This document shows positions 8,743 through 17,126 of a stretch of DNA of 34,513 nt, piece by piece. The DNA is from Mycobacteriales bacterium. GTDB lineage: Bacteria; Actinomycetota; Actinomycetes; JAFAQI01. The stretch lies in assembly GCA_035550055.1 (NCBI GenBank), contig DASZRO010000114.1, positions 1 to 34,513 of the forward strand. The letters are read 5' to 3'. The notes beneath the pieces are model-generated. The model was not told the origin of the DNA, did not search any database, and was given only the letters and a program-made list of their open reading frames with translations. The position numbers and the translations under genes are program-made. Every line of letters starts with the position of its first letter. Within the stretch, counting starts at the first letter, position 1.

Positions 8743-9582
8743 TCAGCGAAGCCCGTCGAAGAGGTCCTTTTCCGGAAGCGGCGCGTTCGTCGTGTCACGC
8801 ACCCGCACGAAGGTCTCCTCGCCCATCAGCTTGGTGAAGGTGTCCAACCCCAGCTGAAGGAAGAAGATGTTCTCGCCCTGGCTGGCGTGCGCCGCGAGTG
8901 AGTTGAACTTCTGCTCGCTGTAGTCGCGGATGTCCACCCAGGTGGTGATCTGGTCGTCGGGAAGCCCGATGTCGAGCGCGCCGTCCTCAGCCGCGGGAGG
9001 TTCCTCGTCCCAGTCCGCCAGACCGGCGTCGCGCATCGCGTTGCCGAACTCTTCCATCCGCGACTTGGGGATCGTGCCCCAGTAGACCTTGGCCGACGAT
9101 CCCGTGGCGGCGTGAGCGGCCATCGTGATCCGGTGGGCCTGAATGTGGTCCGGATGCCCGTAGAAGCCGTTCTCGTCGTAGGTCACGATCACGTCCGGCT
9201 GGTATTTCTCGATGAGCGCCCCGAGCTTTGCCGCGCCGTCCGCCACGGGAGTCGACCAGAACGACTCGGGCGCGTTGTTGAACTGCTCCCAGCCCATCAT
9301 TCCGGAGTCGTGGTAGCCCAGCAGCTCGAGATCGCTGATGCCGAGGATCTCGCAGGACTTCTCGAGCTCCGGGATGCGCAGGGCCGCGACCGCGTCCGGA
9401 TCGTGTCCGGGCTCGCCCGGCTTGACCCCGCCAGGGCCGTCGCCGCAGCGACCGTCGGTGCAGGTGACGAGCACGGTACGGATGCCTTCGGCGGCGGCCT
9501 TGGCCAGCACCCCGCCGGTGCCGGTGGCCTCGTCGTCGGGGTGGGCGTGCACGGCCATCAGGGTCAGCTGCCGGTCAGTCAC
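8743..9582 (-). CDS. PIG-L family deacetylase (MshB/Mca-like)
   Basis: 279 aa zinc-dependent N-acetylglucosaminyl deacetylase family protein. The first metal motif AHPDDE gives His14 and Asp17; the second, YGHPDHIQAHR, gives His146. TYDENG and GYHDSGMMGW are typical of the actinobacterial members that include MshB (mycothiol synthesis) and Mca (mycothiol S-conjugate amidase). The sequence does not follow Mca closely enough to use that name. It starts with GTG at 9582. It is the last gene of a minus-strand run after an MDMPI-family protein, 33 bases downstream of it. Since MDMPI proteins often use mycothiol, a joint role in thiol-linked detoxification is a reasonable inference. Confidence 0.88.
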   Translation of the reverse strand: MTDRQLTLMAVHAHPDDEATGTGGVLAKAAAEGIRTVLVTCTDGRCGDGPGGVKPGEPGHDPDAVAALRIPELEKSCEILGISDLELLGYHDSGMMGWEQFNNAPESFWSTPVADGAAKLGALIEKYQPDVIVTYDENGFYGHPDHIQAHRITMAAHAATGSSAKVYWGTIPKSRMEEFGNAMRDAGLADWDEEPPAAEDGALDIGLPDDQITTWVDIRDYSEQKFNSLAAHASQGENIFFLQLGLDTFTKLMGEETFVRVRDTTNAPLPEKDLFDGLR

Positions 9583-9615
9583 GGTGATCAGGCTATGAGT
9601 CGCGCGGGAGTGGTA

Positions 9616-10398
9616 TCAGAAACCGGGAAAGACGCGACGCAGGTCGTCGATGGTGAGCTCGCCCGACACCCGCACCGAATCCGGCGTGTAGGCGTCGGTC
9701 AGCCGCCCGCCGATCAGTCGGACCAGCGCCTCCAGAGGCCCTTCGAACGACGCCGTGACGTTCTGCGGCGAGCTGGTCAGCCGCACCCGGTCGGCGATGA
9801 CGAGGCCGTAGCTTCCCGCGTCGACGACGGCCGGCTGGGACAGGGCATCGGCCTTGCCGACGTGACGGAGCATGAAGGCCAGCCCCCCGGAGTACTGCTC
9901 GGCGAGGATGTCTGCGGCCTCGTCGTCGAGCTTGGCGGTCGGGTCGAGTGCGACCCGGACGTCCCAGCTGTGCAGCGCCACCTCGTTCAGCCGCATGCCG
10001 GTCAGGGTCGCGATGCCGACCGGCTCCGGCAGGTAGCTGAGCTTCACGTGCAGGCCCTCGCGCTGCTCGGCGGTGAGCGCGTCGAGCAGTTCGACGAGCT
10101 GTTCGTCGTGCGCGACGAACTGCTGCGCCTGTTCGTCCGGACGCATCCCGTCCCAGCGGTCCCAGATCCGTCGGTTGTAGTCGTCTTCGGGCTCGGCGGC
10201 GTCGCCGAGCGCGACCTGGCAGGCGCGTAGGTTGAGCTCGGCGCCGCTGCCGAGGTGCGACAGCACCTGGGCGACCGACCACTCCGAGGCGGCGGACGGG
10301 CCTTTCAGCTCCGCGTCACTGAGGTTCGCGACCACACTCGCGAGCGCGTCGTGATGGTCGAGGAGGGCAGCGATGGTGCGGTCTGCGAGGGAAGCCAT
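9616..10398 (-). CDS. Maleylpyruvate isomerase/DinB-fold family protein
   Basis: 260 aa protein of the MDMPI_N (DinB-like four-helix) family, the mycothiol-dependent maleylpyruvate isomerase superfamily. The three usual metal-ligand positions are filled: His48 in SVAQVLSHLGSGAE, Glu54 just after it, and His143 in NEVALHSWDVRVA. A C-terminal part from about residue 190 resembles the SCP2-like domain of these proteins and ends in LTIDDLRRVFPGF. The ATG at 10398 is the only good start. It lies 39 bases after the S15 hydrolase and 33 bases before the PIG-L gene on the same strand, so the three are probably cotranscribed. The actual substrate is unknown; most family members are not true maleylpyruvate isomerases. 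Confidence 0.87.
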   Translation of the reverse strand: MASLADRTIAALLDHHDALASVVANLSDAELKGPSAASEWSVAQVLSHLGSGAELNLRACQVALGDAAEPEDDYNRRIWDRWDGMRPDEQAQQFVAHDEQLVELLDALTAEQREGLHVKLSYLPEPVGIATLTGMRLNEVALHSWDVRVALDPTAKLDDEAADILAEQYSGGLAFMLRHVGKADALSQPAVVDAGSYGLVIADRVRLTSSPQNVTASFEGPLEALVRLIGGRLTDAYTPDSVRVSGELTIDDLRRVFPGF

Positions 10399-10437
10399 GT
10401 TCGTCCCAGCCTGCGCGCTGCCGTGGATATTCCCGAA

Positions 10438-12366
10438 TCACCAACCGCGGGGGAGCGCTGCGCGGTCTGCGGTCGTCGTCACCGGGTTGGCCCGACACGG
10501 CTCACCGACGAGCCGGTCGCAGGCTGGCTCGTGGCCGGGTGCTCGATGCCCGGACAGCCTTCCGACGACCAGCGCCGAGTCGTGGCTGTGGTCGAGTGAG
10601 AGGGTGTCGATCTCGCCCGCGTCGCTGGACAGGAAGTTCCAGTCGCCCGTGCCGCTGGGCGCGTCGAGCCAGATCCGGATCGCGGTCCCGGCACGGAACG
10701 TGTGCGTGAAGTTCGGGATCTCGACCCGCGCCCGGACGAGCCTGCCGGGGGTGAGGGGCTGCAGCGCCGCCATCGTCTCCTGATGCACCGGCAGCAGGCG
10801 GCTCGACAGCGCCTTGTCGATCGCGCGTGCCGACACGCGCAGCCAGCCGCGCTGCACGTACTCCTCCTGGCCGCCCGGGCGCACCTCGGTGACGGTGACC
10901 TGCACGTCGGTGTTGGTGGCTGTCGAGGACAGCCACAGGTTCAACGATGCCGGTCCGGACAGCGTGATCGTGCGGGTCAGCCGTGGCGTGGTGAACGACA
11001 GCGCGGTGCCCGCGACGATGGCCGAGGCCTGCCACGGCAGCTCCCCGACCGGCCCGCCCGACGCGTCCAGGATCGCGCCCGGAACGTCGTTGTTCACGAT
11101 CGGTCCTGGCAGCGGCGCGAAGGTCTCCGATCCGCTCGCGGCCGTGGCGCGCTGCGCCGCGAGTCCGCCGCCTGTCCGCAACCACAACGTCGTCGGATGC
11201 ACCGGCACCGGCAGCCGTGGACGGGTGATGACGAAGCCGGGCTTCGCCTCGGTCAGCTGGTCGTCGCTGGACTGCGCACCGCCCGCGGCGGTCGTCTCTT
11301 CCCAGAGCCGGACGTGCGGCGTGCGGGCGAACCCGTTGGCCTCCTGCTTCACGAAGTGGTCCATGAACGCGAGCAGCGTCGGGCGGAAGGACTTGCTCAG
11401 GTAGATGTCGTGCTGGCCGTTGGTCCCGACGTACCAGGTCCTCGACGGGTCGAGGAGCTGCTGGTAGTAGCCGCCGCGCGAGCCCACCTCTTCGTCCTGC
11501 CAGTCGACCATCGACAGGACGGGTACGGCGATGCGCCTGGTCATGGCGCGCAGGTCACGGTTGCGCCAGAACCCGTCCTCGAACAGGTGCGTGGAGTCCG
11601 CGGTCGGTGAGGTGGCCTGACCCACGGTGACGTTGCGGGCGAGGTCGACGGCGCACCGCGTGTCGCCGTCGCCGACCGCGTCCAGCGCGGCGTAGGTCCA
11701 CGAGTCGAGGATGGTGGCCCACCACAGGTTGTTGAACTCCGGGTTCGGGATGCCGCCGGGTGCGCCGACGTCGCGGAGCGGATCGGTCACGACCATGCCC
11801 GGTGCGATCGCGTCGAGTGCCTTCGGCCGGGTCGACGCGGTGAACAGCTGGCCGATGCCGGGCCAGGACCAGTCATACATCCCGACGCGACCGGTCGACC
11901 ACGGCTGGCGGGCCGCCCACTCGACCCCCAGCGCTCCGTCGGTGCCCCAGTCCTCGGCGAACAGGTCGAAGGTCCCGGACGAGCAGCCGGTGCCCGGCAT
12001 CTGCAAGCCCATCACCGCGTAGCCGCGGCGCAGCAGGCTCGCGTCCAGCTCGCTGGACATCCAGGTGGCGCCCTGCTGGTAGGCGACGCCGCCGATCTCG
12101 CCGGCGTCGTACCCGTCGTACTGCATCAGGACCGGGAAGCGACCGTGCGCGCGGGGGAGCAGGACGCTGTAGCGCAGCTCGACCCCGCCCGGGGCGGGCA
12201 GGTAGCCCCAGATCCGCCTCGCCCAGGGGTTCGCGGTGGCGGTCGCGGCGTGGGTGCGCGCCGCCCCGGTCGACGCGTATGTCGGCGCGAGGCGCCCACT
12301 CAGCCCGCCCAGGCAGGTCAGCGAGACGGCGAGCGCAATGACGACGCCACGACGCAGCCGGCTCAT
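10438..12366 (-). CDS. Secreted CocE/NonD (S15, X-Pro dipeptidyl-peptidase-like) hydrolase
   Basis: 642 aa. The N-terminus is basic followed by a hydrophobic stretch (residues 8-22) and looks like a signal peptide, so the enzyme acts outside the membrane. The alpha/beta-hydrolase domain carries the nucleophile Ser167 in GMYDWSWPG, an acidic residue at Asp288 or Asp291 (VDWQDEE) and His319 in NGQHD. The C-terminal half contains the beta-sandwich X-Pro_C domain with the FRAGTAIRIWLDAPSGTG segment. The family includes cocaine esterase and acyl esterases as well as peptidases, so the substrate is open. The ATG at 12366 follows a GGAG at normal distance. It heads a run with the MDMPI and PIG-L genes. 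A second S15 enzyme lies at 20321-22225 but is quite different in sequence. Confidence 0.88.
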   Translation of the reverse strand: MSRLRRGVVIALAVSLTCLGGLSGRLAPTYASTGAARTHAATATANPWARRIWGYLPAPGGVELRYSVLLPRAHGRFPVLMQYDGYDAGEIGGVAYQQGATWMSSELDASLLRRGYAVMGLQMPGTGCSSGTFDLFAEDWGTDGALGVEWAARQPWSTGRVGMYDWSWPGIGQLFTASTRPKALDAIAPGMVVTDPLRDVGAPGGIPNPEFNNLWWATILDSWTYAALDAVGDGDTRCAVDLARNVTVGQATSPTADSTHLFEDGFWRNRDLRAMTRRIAVPVLSMVDWQDEEVGSRGGYYQQLLDPSRTWYVGTNGQHDIYLSKSFRPTLLAFMDHFVKQEANGFARTPHVRLWEETTAAGGAQSSDDQLTEAKPGFVITRPRLPVPVHPTTLWLRTGGGLAAQRATAASGSETFAPLPGPIVNNDVPGAILDASGGPVGELPWQASAIVAGTALSFTTPRLTRTITLSGPASLNLWLSSTATNTDVQVTVTEVRPGGQEEYVQRGWLRVSARAIDKALSSRLLPVHQETMAALQPLTPGRLVRARVEIPNFTHTFRAGTAIRIWLDAPSGTGDWNFLSSDAGEIDTLSLDHSHDSALVVGRLSGHRAPGHEPACDRLVGEPCRANPVTTTADRAALPRGW

Positions 12367-12465
12367 CGGGTCAGCTCCACGCCGTCGATCATCTCGGTTG
12401 TGCTCCGGGCGGCTCGTGAGCGACGCGAATCGCTACGGCCGCCACAGCGATGGCATCTTGAGCAC

Positions 12466-13005
12466 ATGAGCTTCCGGACGGTGTCGAGCCGCGAGGTGTA
12501 TCGCAACCCGTGGATCACCGTGCGCGAAGACGCGGTCGAGCTGCCCGACGGCACGCCTGGGCTGTACGGCGTCGTCGACCGGCCTGACTTCGCCCTCGTC
12601 ATCCCTCGCGAACCGGACGGCAGCATGTGGCTCGTCGAGCAGTACCGCTACGCGATCGGCCGCCGATCCTGGGAGTTCCCGCAGGGCACCTGGCCGCCCG
12701 GCGGGGAGCGCGGCTCGATCGAAGAGCTGGCACGTGCCGAGCTTCGCGAGGAGACCGGAATCCGCGCGGCGGAGCTGCGCCACCTCGGCCACCTCTATAC
12801 GGCGTACGGGTTCTGCAGCCAGGGTTACGACGTGTGGCTCGCGTCAGGCCTCACCGCCGGCGAGCACGAGCGCGAGCCGACGGAGCAGGACATGGTCCAG
12901 CGGCGGTTCACCGCCGCCGAGTTCGAAGCGGCGATTTGCCGGGGCGAGATCTTCGACAGTCATTCGCTGGCGGCATACGGGTTGTTGCAGCTGCTCGGCG
13001 CCTAG
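12466..13005 (+). CDS. Nudix hydrolase (ADP-ribose pyrophosphatase-like)
   Basis: 179 aa Nudix-fold protein. The core reads EFPQGTWPPGG, then a helix ending in AELREETGI. The REUxEExGU part of the Nudix box is thus present with its metal-binding glutamates, but the usual Arg is Ala and the spacing of the leading Gly/Glu loop is irregular. The N-terminal VEQYRYAIGRRSWEFP is typical of ADP-ribose and sugar-nucleotide pyrophosphatases. The start is the ATG at 12466, with no clear ribosome binding site. It is divergent from the S15 gene by about 100 bases and is followed after 37 bases by the enoyl-CoA hydratase homologue. Substrate unknown; activity is likely but the altered box deserves a test. 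Confidence 0.85.
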   Translation: MSFRTVSSREVYRNPWITVREDAVELPDGTPGLYGVVDRPDFALVIPREPDGSMWLVEQYRYAIGRRSWEFPQGTWPPGGERGSIEELARAELREETGIRAAELRHLGHLYTAYGFCSQGYDVWLASGLTAGEHEREPTEQDMVQRRFTAAEFEAAICRGEIFDSHSLAAYGLLQLLGA

Positions 13006-13042
13006 CTGCGTCCGCCCGTGGGCGGGATGACATGGTTCTGCG

Positions 13043-13909
13043 ATGAGCGACTACCGCGACATCACCTACGACCTGGCCGACGCCATCGCCACCATCACGC
13101 TGAACCGGCCGGACAAGCTCAACGCTTTCACGCCGCTCATGTGCGAGGAGCTCATCGACGCGTTCGACCGGGCCGACGCCGATGACGACGTACGGGTCGT
13201 GATCGTGACGGGTGCCGGGCGCGGCTTCTGCGCCGGCGCCGACCTGTCCAGCGGCGGCAGCGCGTTCGACCCGCAGCGCCGGGGGCACAGCGCGGGCCAG
13301 GTGCCGCGCGACGGCGGGGGCCGGGTGAGCTTGCGCATCTTCGAAAGCCGCAAGCCGGTCATCGCTGCGATCAACGGGCCGTGTGTGGGCGTCGGGGTGA
13401 CGATGACCCTTCCGATGGACATCCGCATGGCGTCGGACACCGCGAAGTTCGGGTTCGTCTTCGCACGCCGGGGGATCGTGCCGGAGGCCGCGTCGTCGTG
13501 GTTCCTGCCCAGGATCGTCGGGCCGAGCCAGGCGATGGAGTGGTACGCGACGGGAAGGGTGTTCGGTCCGGAGGAGGCGCTCGCGAGCCGGCTGCTGCGC
13601 AGCGTCCACCCCGCGGCGGAGCTGCTCGGCGCGGCGACGGCCCTCGCCCGCGAGATCGCTGACAACACCTCCGCCGTCAGCGTGGCCCTCGCCCGTCAGT
13701 TGATGTGGCGCGGCCTGACCTTCGATCGGCCCCACCTCTCCCACGTCGCCGACTCGCGGGCCATGGCCGCGGCCGGCGGCGGCCGGGACGCGGTCGAAGG
13801 GGTGACGTCGTTCCTCGAGAAACGGCCGCCGGCGTTTCCCGGCAAGGTCAGCGTCGACTACCCCGACGTGTTCGGCGACCCGCAGCCGGACTGGGCCGGC
13901 CAGCCGTGA
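13043..13909 (+). CDS. Enoyl-CoA hydratase/isomerase family protein
   Basis: 288 aa crotonase-fold protein. The oxyanion-hole segments are AGRGFCAGADL (58-68) and INGPCVGVG (110-118). Aligned to the classical hydratase, the first catalytic glutamate (GGGCEL) is replaced: GVGVTMTL gives Thr120 at that position. The second is kept as Glu148 in RRGIVPEAAS. Crotonases with one glutamate are often isomerases, hydrolases or other variants, so calling it a true hydratase would be unsafe. The C-terminus is full length. Its TGA overlaps the GTG of the next gene (GTGA at 13906-13909), so it is coupled to the Gfo/Idh/MocA oxidoreductase. Confidence 0.92.
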   Translation: MSDYRDITYDLADAIATITLNRPDKLNAFTPLMCEELIDAFDRADADDDVRVVIVTGAGRGFCAGADLSSGGSAFDPQRRGHSAGQVPRDGGGRVSLRIFESRKPVIAAINGPCVGVGVTMTLPMDIRMASDTAKFGFVFARRGIVPEAASSWFLPRIVGPSQAMEWYATGRVFGPEEALASRLLRSVHPAAELLGAATALAREIADNTSAVSVALARQLMWRGLTFDRPHLSHVADSRAMAAAGGGRDAVEGVTSFLEKRPPAFPGKVSVDYPDVFGDPQPDWAGQP

Positions 13910-14790
13910 GCGCGTTGCGCGTGGGGCTGATCGGCGCCGGACCGTGGGCGCAGATCGCCTATGTGCCGATGATCACCGGTGGGCCCGAGCTCGAGCTCTG
14001 CGGTGTGTGGGCGCGGCGCCCGCAGGCGGCGCAGGAGCTCGCGGAGGTGGCAGGTACGACGGCTGTCGAGTCCGTCGAGGAGCTCTTCGACCGCTGCGAG
14101 GTCATCGCGTGCGCGGTACCGCCGGCGATCCAGGCCGGTTATGCGATCCAGGCGGCTGCGGCCGGCAAGCACCTGATGCTCGACAAGCCGCTCGCCGACA
14201 GTGCCGAACGAGCCGAGGAGGTCGCCGGCGCGATCGCCGACGCCGGCGTCACGTCGATCGTGATGTTCACCTCGCGGTTCCGGCCCGACGTGCGCGAGCT
14301 GCTCGACACCGTCACGGATCCGACGTACGCGCAACTGGTCAACCTCAACGGCGCCTTCCTCAGCGGACCCTTCGCGGGCTCGCCGTGGCGTCAGCAGGAG
14401 GGCGCACTGCTCGACTGGGGCCCGCACGGCGTGGACCTGCTGATGCACGCGCTCGGTCCGGTCGTGGCGTGCGAAGCGACCGAGCGCGGCGCGGTCGTCT
14501 CGGCCGTCCTGCACCACGAGGGCGGTGGGCTGTCGCAGCTGCTGTTCGGCTCGCGGTGGCCGCATGAGCCGGTGAGCCGGCTCGATCTGGTGGATGCCGC
14601 CGGACGGCACTGCGCCGACTGGACCGGCCGCAGGGCACAGGCCTACCAGCGCACCTTCGCGACTCTGCGCGAGGAGTTCGCGGCGTCGGTGCGGACCGGT
14701 GCAGCCCACCCGTGCGATGCACGGCGCGCCGCGGACGTTCAGCACGTCGTGGACCGGTTGCGCCGATCGGCGCGCGATCACCGCGAGTAG
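13906..14790 (+). CDS. Gfo/Idh/MocA family oxidoreductase
   Basis: 294 aa NAD(P)-dependent dehydrogenase. The Rossmann motif GLIGAGPWAQ is at 7-16 and the family's EKP motif appears as DKP with Lys94. The C-terminal beta-sheet domain contains WGPHGVDLLMHALG, where the histidine is the likely catalytic or metal-adjacent residue. It is shorter than many members (330-390 aa) but shows no break. The GTG at 13906 overlaps the previous stop codon, which sets the start. These enzymes act on sugars, inositols or related polyols; the substrate here is unknown. The RAE element begins 36 bases after its stop, so helR is probably transcribed from its own promoter. Confidence 0.9.
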   Translation: MSALRVGLIGAGPWAQIAYVPMITGGPELELCGVWARRPQAAQELAEVAGTTAVESVEELFDRCEVIACAVPPAIQAGYAIQAAAAGKHLMLDKPLADSAERAEEVAGAIADAGVTSIVMFTSRFRPDVRELLDTVTDPTYAQLVNLNGAFLSGPFAGSPWRQQEGALLDWGPHGVDLLMHALGPVVACEATERGAVVSAVLHHEGGGLSQLLFGSRWPHEPVSRLDLVDAAGRHCADWTGRRAQAYQRTFATLREEFAASVRTGAAHPCDARRAADVQHVVDRLRRSARDHRE

Positions 14791-14825
14791 CGCGTGCCCC
14801 TCAGTTTCAAGGTACCCCCGGACCG

Positions 14826-14844
14826 GGGGCTTGCGGCAAGACCC
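14826..14844 (+). promoter_or_regulatory. Rifamycin-associated element (RAE)
   Basis: GGGGCTTGCGGCAAGACCC, a 19-bp imperfect inverted repeat. It differs by one base from the published RAE consensus as I recall it (GGGGCTTGCGGCAAGGCCC), the element linked to rifamycin-responsive expression in actinomycetes. It lies directly upstream of a HelR-type gene, the expected target. TTGCGG (14831-14836) inside it could act as a -35 hexamer, with CACACT (14856-14861) as a weak -10; that part is inference. Confidence 0.88.
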
Positions 14845-14849
14845 GGGTC

Positions 14850-17078
14850 GTGCCGCACACTCGTCGGCCGAAGACCTGGCCGGCCACGAAAGCGAGGGAC
14901 GCGATCAGCGCGTTCGATCTTCCTGCCCACCTTGCCGCGAAAGCCGCCCCGGCGCTCATCGCGGCCGACGAGCAACACTTCCACGCGATCGCCGAGTGCC
15001 TCACCGCCACGATCGCCGAGCTGTCCGAGCGCCTCGAGCGCGAGCTGAGAACCGCGGGCGGTGAGGGCCAGGCCGCGATGGACCGCGACCTCGAGATCCA
15101 TCGGCTCGCGGCCCGGCTGCGCACCCTCAGGCGGTTCGGACTTGATCTCTGCCTCGGCCACGTGATCGGCAGCGAGGACGGCGAGCCGGCGTACGTCGGC
15201 CGGCTCGGCCTGACCGATCCCAGCGGCCGTCGGTTGCTGCTCGACTGGCGCTCACCCGCCGCCGAGCCGTTCTTCGGCGCGACGCATGCGAACCCGATGG
15301 GCCTGGCGAGCCGGCGGCGCTACCGGTGGAGCCGCGGCAAGATCAACGACTACTGGGACGAGGTGTTCACCCCCGAAGGCTTCGAAGGCCACGCGCCCGC
15401 CCTCGACGACCAGTCGGCGTTCATCGCCAGCCTGGGCGGCAGCCGGTCGCCGCGCATGCGGGACGTACTCGCGACGATCCAGGCCGATCAGGACGCGATC
15501 ATCCGCGCCGGTTCCGCTGGGGCGCTCGTCGTCGACGGCGGTCCCGGCACGGGCAAGACCGTCGTCGCCCTGCATCGCGCCGCGTACCTGCTCTACGCGG
15601 ACCCGCGGCTGGGACATCACCGCGGCGGCGTGCTGTTCGTCGGGCCGCACGAGCCCTACCTGGCCTACGTCGCGGACGTCCTGCCCAGTCTCGGTGAGGA
15701 GGGCGTGCAGATCTGCACGTTGCGGGATCTGGTCCCGGAAGGTCGTGACGCGAGGGTCGAAGCCGATCCGGAGGTCGCCCGCCTCAAGTCGTCCGCGGCG
15801 CTGGTCAAGGCGATCGAGCCGGCCGTCCGCTACTACGAGAAGCCACCGAAGAAGGGGCTGAACGTCGAAAGCCACTACGGCGACGTTTGGCTCAGCGCCG
15901 AGGACTGGGCCGAGGCTTTCGATGCGGCCGAGCCCGGTACGCCGCACAACGAGGCGCGCGCCGAGGTGTGGGACGCGCTGGTCGAGATCGCGATCGACAA
16001 CTTCGACAGCGACGAGATCGAACCGCACCTGCTCCGGCGTTCGCTCACCCGCAACCGCGAGTTGCTCACCACGTTCGCGCGGGCCTGGCCGTTGCTCGAC
16101 CCGGCCGAGCTGGTCGGCGACCTGCTGACCGTTCCGGCGTATCTGCGGCTGTGCGCGCCGTCGTTGAGCGATGACGAGGTCGCCGCGTTGCAGCGGCCCG
16201 TCGCAGATGCCTGGACGGTGTCCGACCTGCCGATGCTCGACGCGGCTCGCCTCCGCCTCGGCGACGCGGAGGCCGCTCGCCGGGCCCGCCAGCGACAGTC
16301 GGCAGTGGCGGCCGAAGCGGAGCAGCGAGAGGCGGTCATCGACAGCTTGCTCGCCTCCGACCATGACGGCGACAGTGCCGTCCAGATGTTGCGTTCGATC
16401 GTCGACGCCGAGGGCAACGCCGTACTCGGCTTTCACGACGTGCGTGACGCGCTGATCGACGAGTCGGGCCTGCCGAGTGCGACACCGGACCGCCTCGCCG
16501 GGCCCTTCGCCCACATCGTCGTGGACGAGGCGCAGGAGCTCACCGACGCCGAGTGGCAGATGCTGCTGTCGCGGTGCCCGTCCCGCAGCTTCACGATCGT
16601 CGGGGACCGCGCGCAGGCCCGGCGCGGGTTCACGGAGTCCTGGCAGGCGCGGTTGGCGCGGGTGGGCCTGGACCGCGTCGAGCTGGCGACGCTGACCGTG
16701 AACTACCGGACGCCGGAGGAGGTCATGGCCGAGGCCGAGCCGGTGATCCGGGCCGTGTTGCCGGACGCCAACGTGCCGACGTCGATCCGCACCGGCGGCC
16801 GTCCTGTCGTGCACGCCGCGGCGTCGGAGCTGACCTCGATCCTGGACGCCTGGCTCGCCGAGCACCCGGACGGCATCGCCTGCGTGATCGGGGAACCGAC
16901 GTTCGAAGCCACCGGCCGGGTTCGCTCCCTCACGCCCGAGCTCGCCAAAGGCCTCGAGTTCGACCTCGTCGTGCTCGTCGACCCGGCCGGCTGGGGGGAG
17001 GGCGTCGCAGTGGCTGTCGACCGCTACGTAGCGATGACCAGAGCGACCCAGCAGCTCGTGATCCTCACGTCTGCGTGA
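14850..17078 (+). CDS. helR: HelR, RNA polymerase recycling motor ATPase (rifamycin protection)
   Basis: Superfamily-1 helicase-like protein of the HelD/HelR class, which inserts into RNA polymerase, removes stalled enzyme from DNA and can displace bound rifamycin. An N-terminal helical part (residues 20-100 from this start) would form the secondary-channel arm. DQDAIIRAG precedes Walker A GGPGTGKT (230-237). A family insertion follows, then Walker B VVDEAQE (557-563), VGDRAQA, NYRTPEEVM (618-626) and the end motif VAMTRATQQLVIL. The long match to HelR proteins I remember, and the RAE just upstream, support the name. Start: GTG 14850 gives 742 aa, but no ATG, GTG or TTG occurs in frame from there to 15078. 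Homology begins at about residue 20, where GAGGGA (14894-14899) precedes an ATC codon at 14904. The true start is therefore uncertain. Confidence 0.93.
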   Translation: MPHTRRPKTWPATKARDAISAFDLPAHLAAKAAPALIAADEQHFHAIAECLTATIAELSERLERELRTAGGEGQAAMDRDLEIHRLAARLRTLRRFGLDLCLGHVIGSEDGEPAYVGRLGLTDPSGRRLLLDWRSPAAEPFFGATHANPMGLASRRRYRWSRGKINDYWDEVFTPEGFEGHAPALDDQSAFIASLGGSRSPRMRDVLATIQADQDAIIRAGSAGALVVDGGPGTGKTVVALHRAAYLLYADPRLGHHRGGVLFVGPHEPYLAYVADVLPSLGEEGVQICTLRDLVPEGRDARVEADPEVARLKSSAALVKAIEPAVRYYEKPPKKGLNVESHYGDVWLSAEDWAEAFDAAEPGTPHNEARAEVWDALVEIAIDNFDSDEIEPHLLRRSLTRNRELLTTFARAWPLLDPAELVGDLLTVPAYLRLCAPSLSDDEVAALQRPVADAWTVSDLPMLDAARLRLGDAEAARRARQRQSAVAAEAEQREAVIDSLLASDHDGDSAVQMLRSIVDAEGNAVLGFHDVRDALIDESGLPSATPDRLAGPFAHIVVDEAQELTDAEWQMLLSRCPSRSFTIVGDRAQARRGFTESWQARLARVGLDRVELATLTVNYRTPEEVMAEAEPVIRAVLPDANVPTSIRTGGRPVVHAAASELTSILDAWLAEHPDGIACVIGEPTFEATGRVRSLTPELAKGLEFDLVVLVDPAGWGEGVAVAVDRYVAMTRATQQLVILTSA

Positions 17079-17126
17079 CTGGCGAGCAGGAGCACCCGGC
17101 GGTCGGCGAGCGACCCGCGCCGGTAG

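Noticed and set aside
13006-13042. GC-rich inverted repeat CCGCCC/GGGCGG after the Nudix gene as a terminator
   Set aside because: Only six base pairs with a two-base loop, which is sterically poor, and the gene order suggests cotranscription.
14712-14849. Far-upstream GTG at 14712 as the helR start
   Set aside because: It would overlap the end of the Gfo/Idh/MocA gene and translate through the RAE, giving a low-complexity Arg-rich extension with no homology to HelR.
15252-16865. 537-aa open frame antisense to helR
   Set aside because: Composition is typical of reverse-frame shadows, and helR motifs fix the coding strand.
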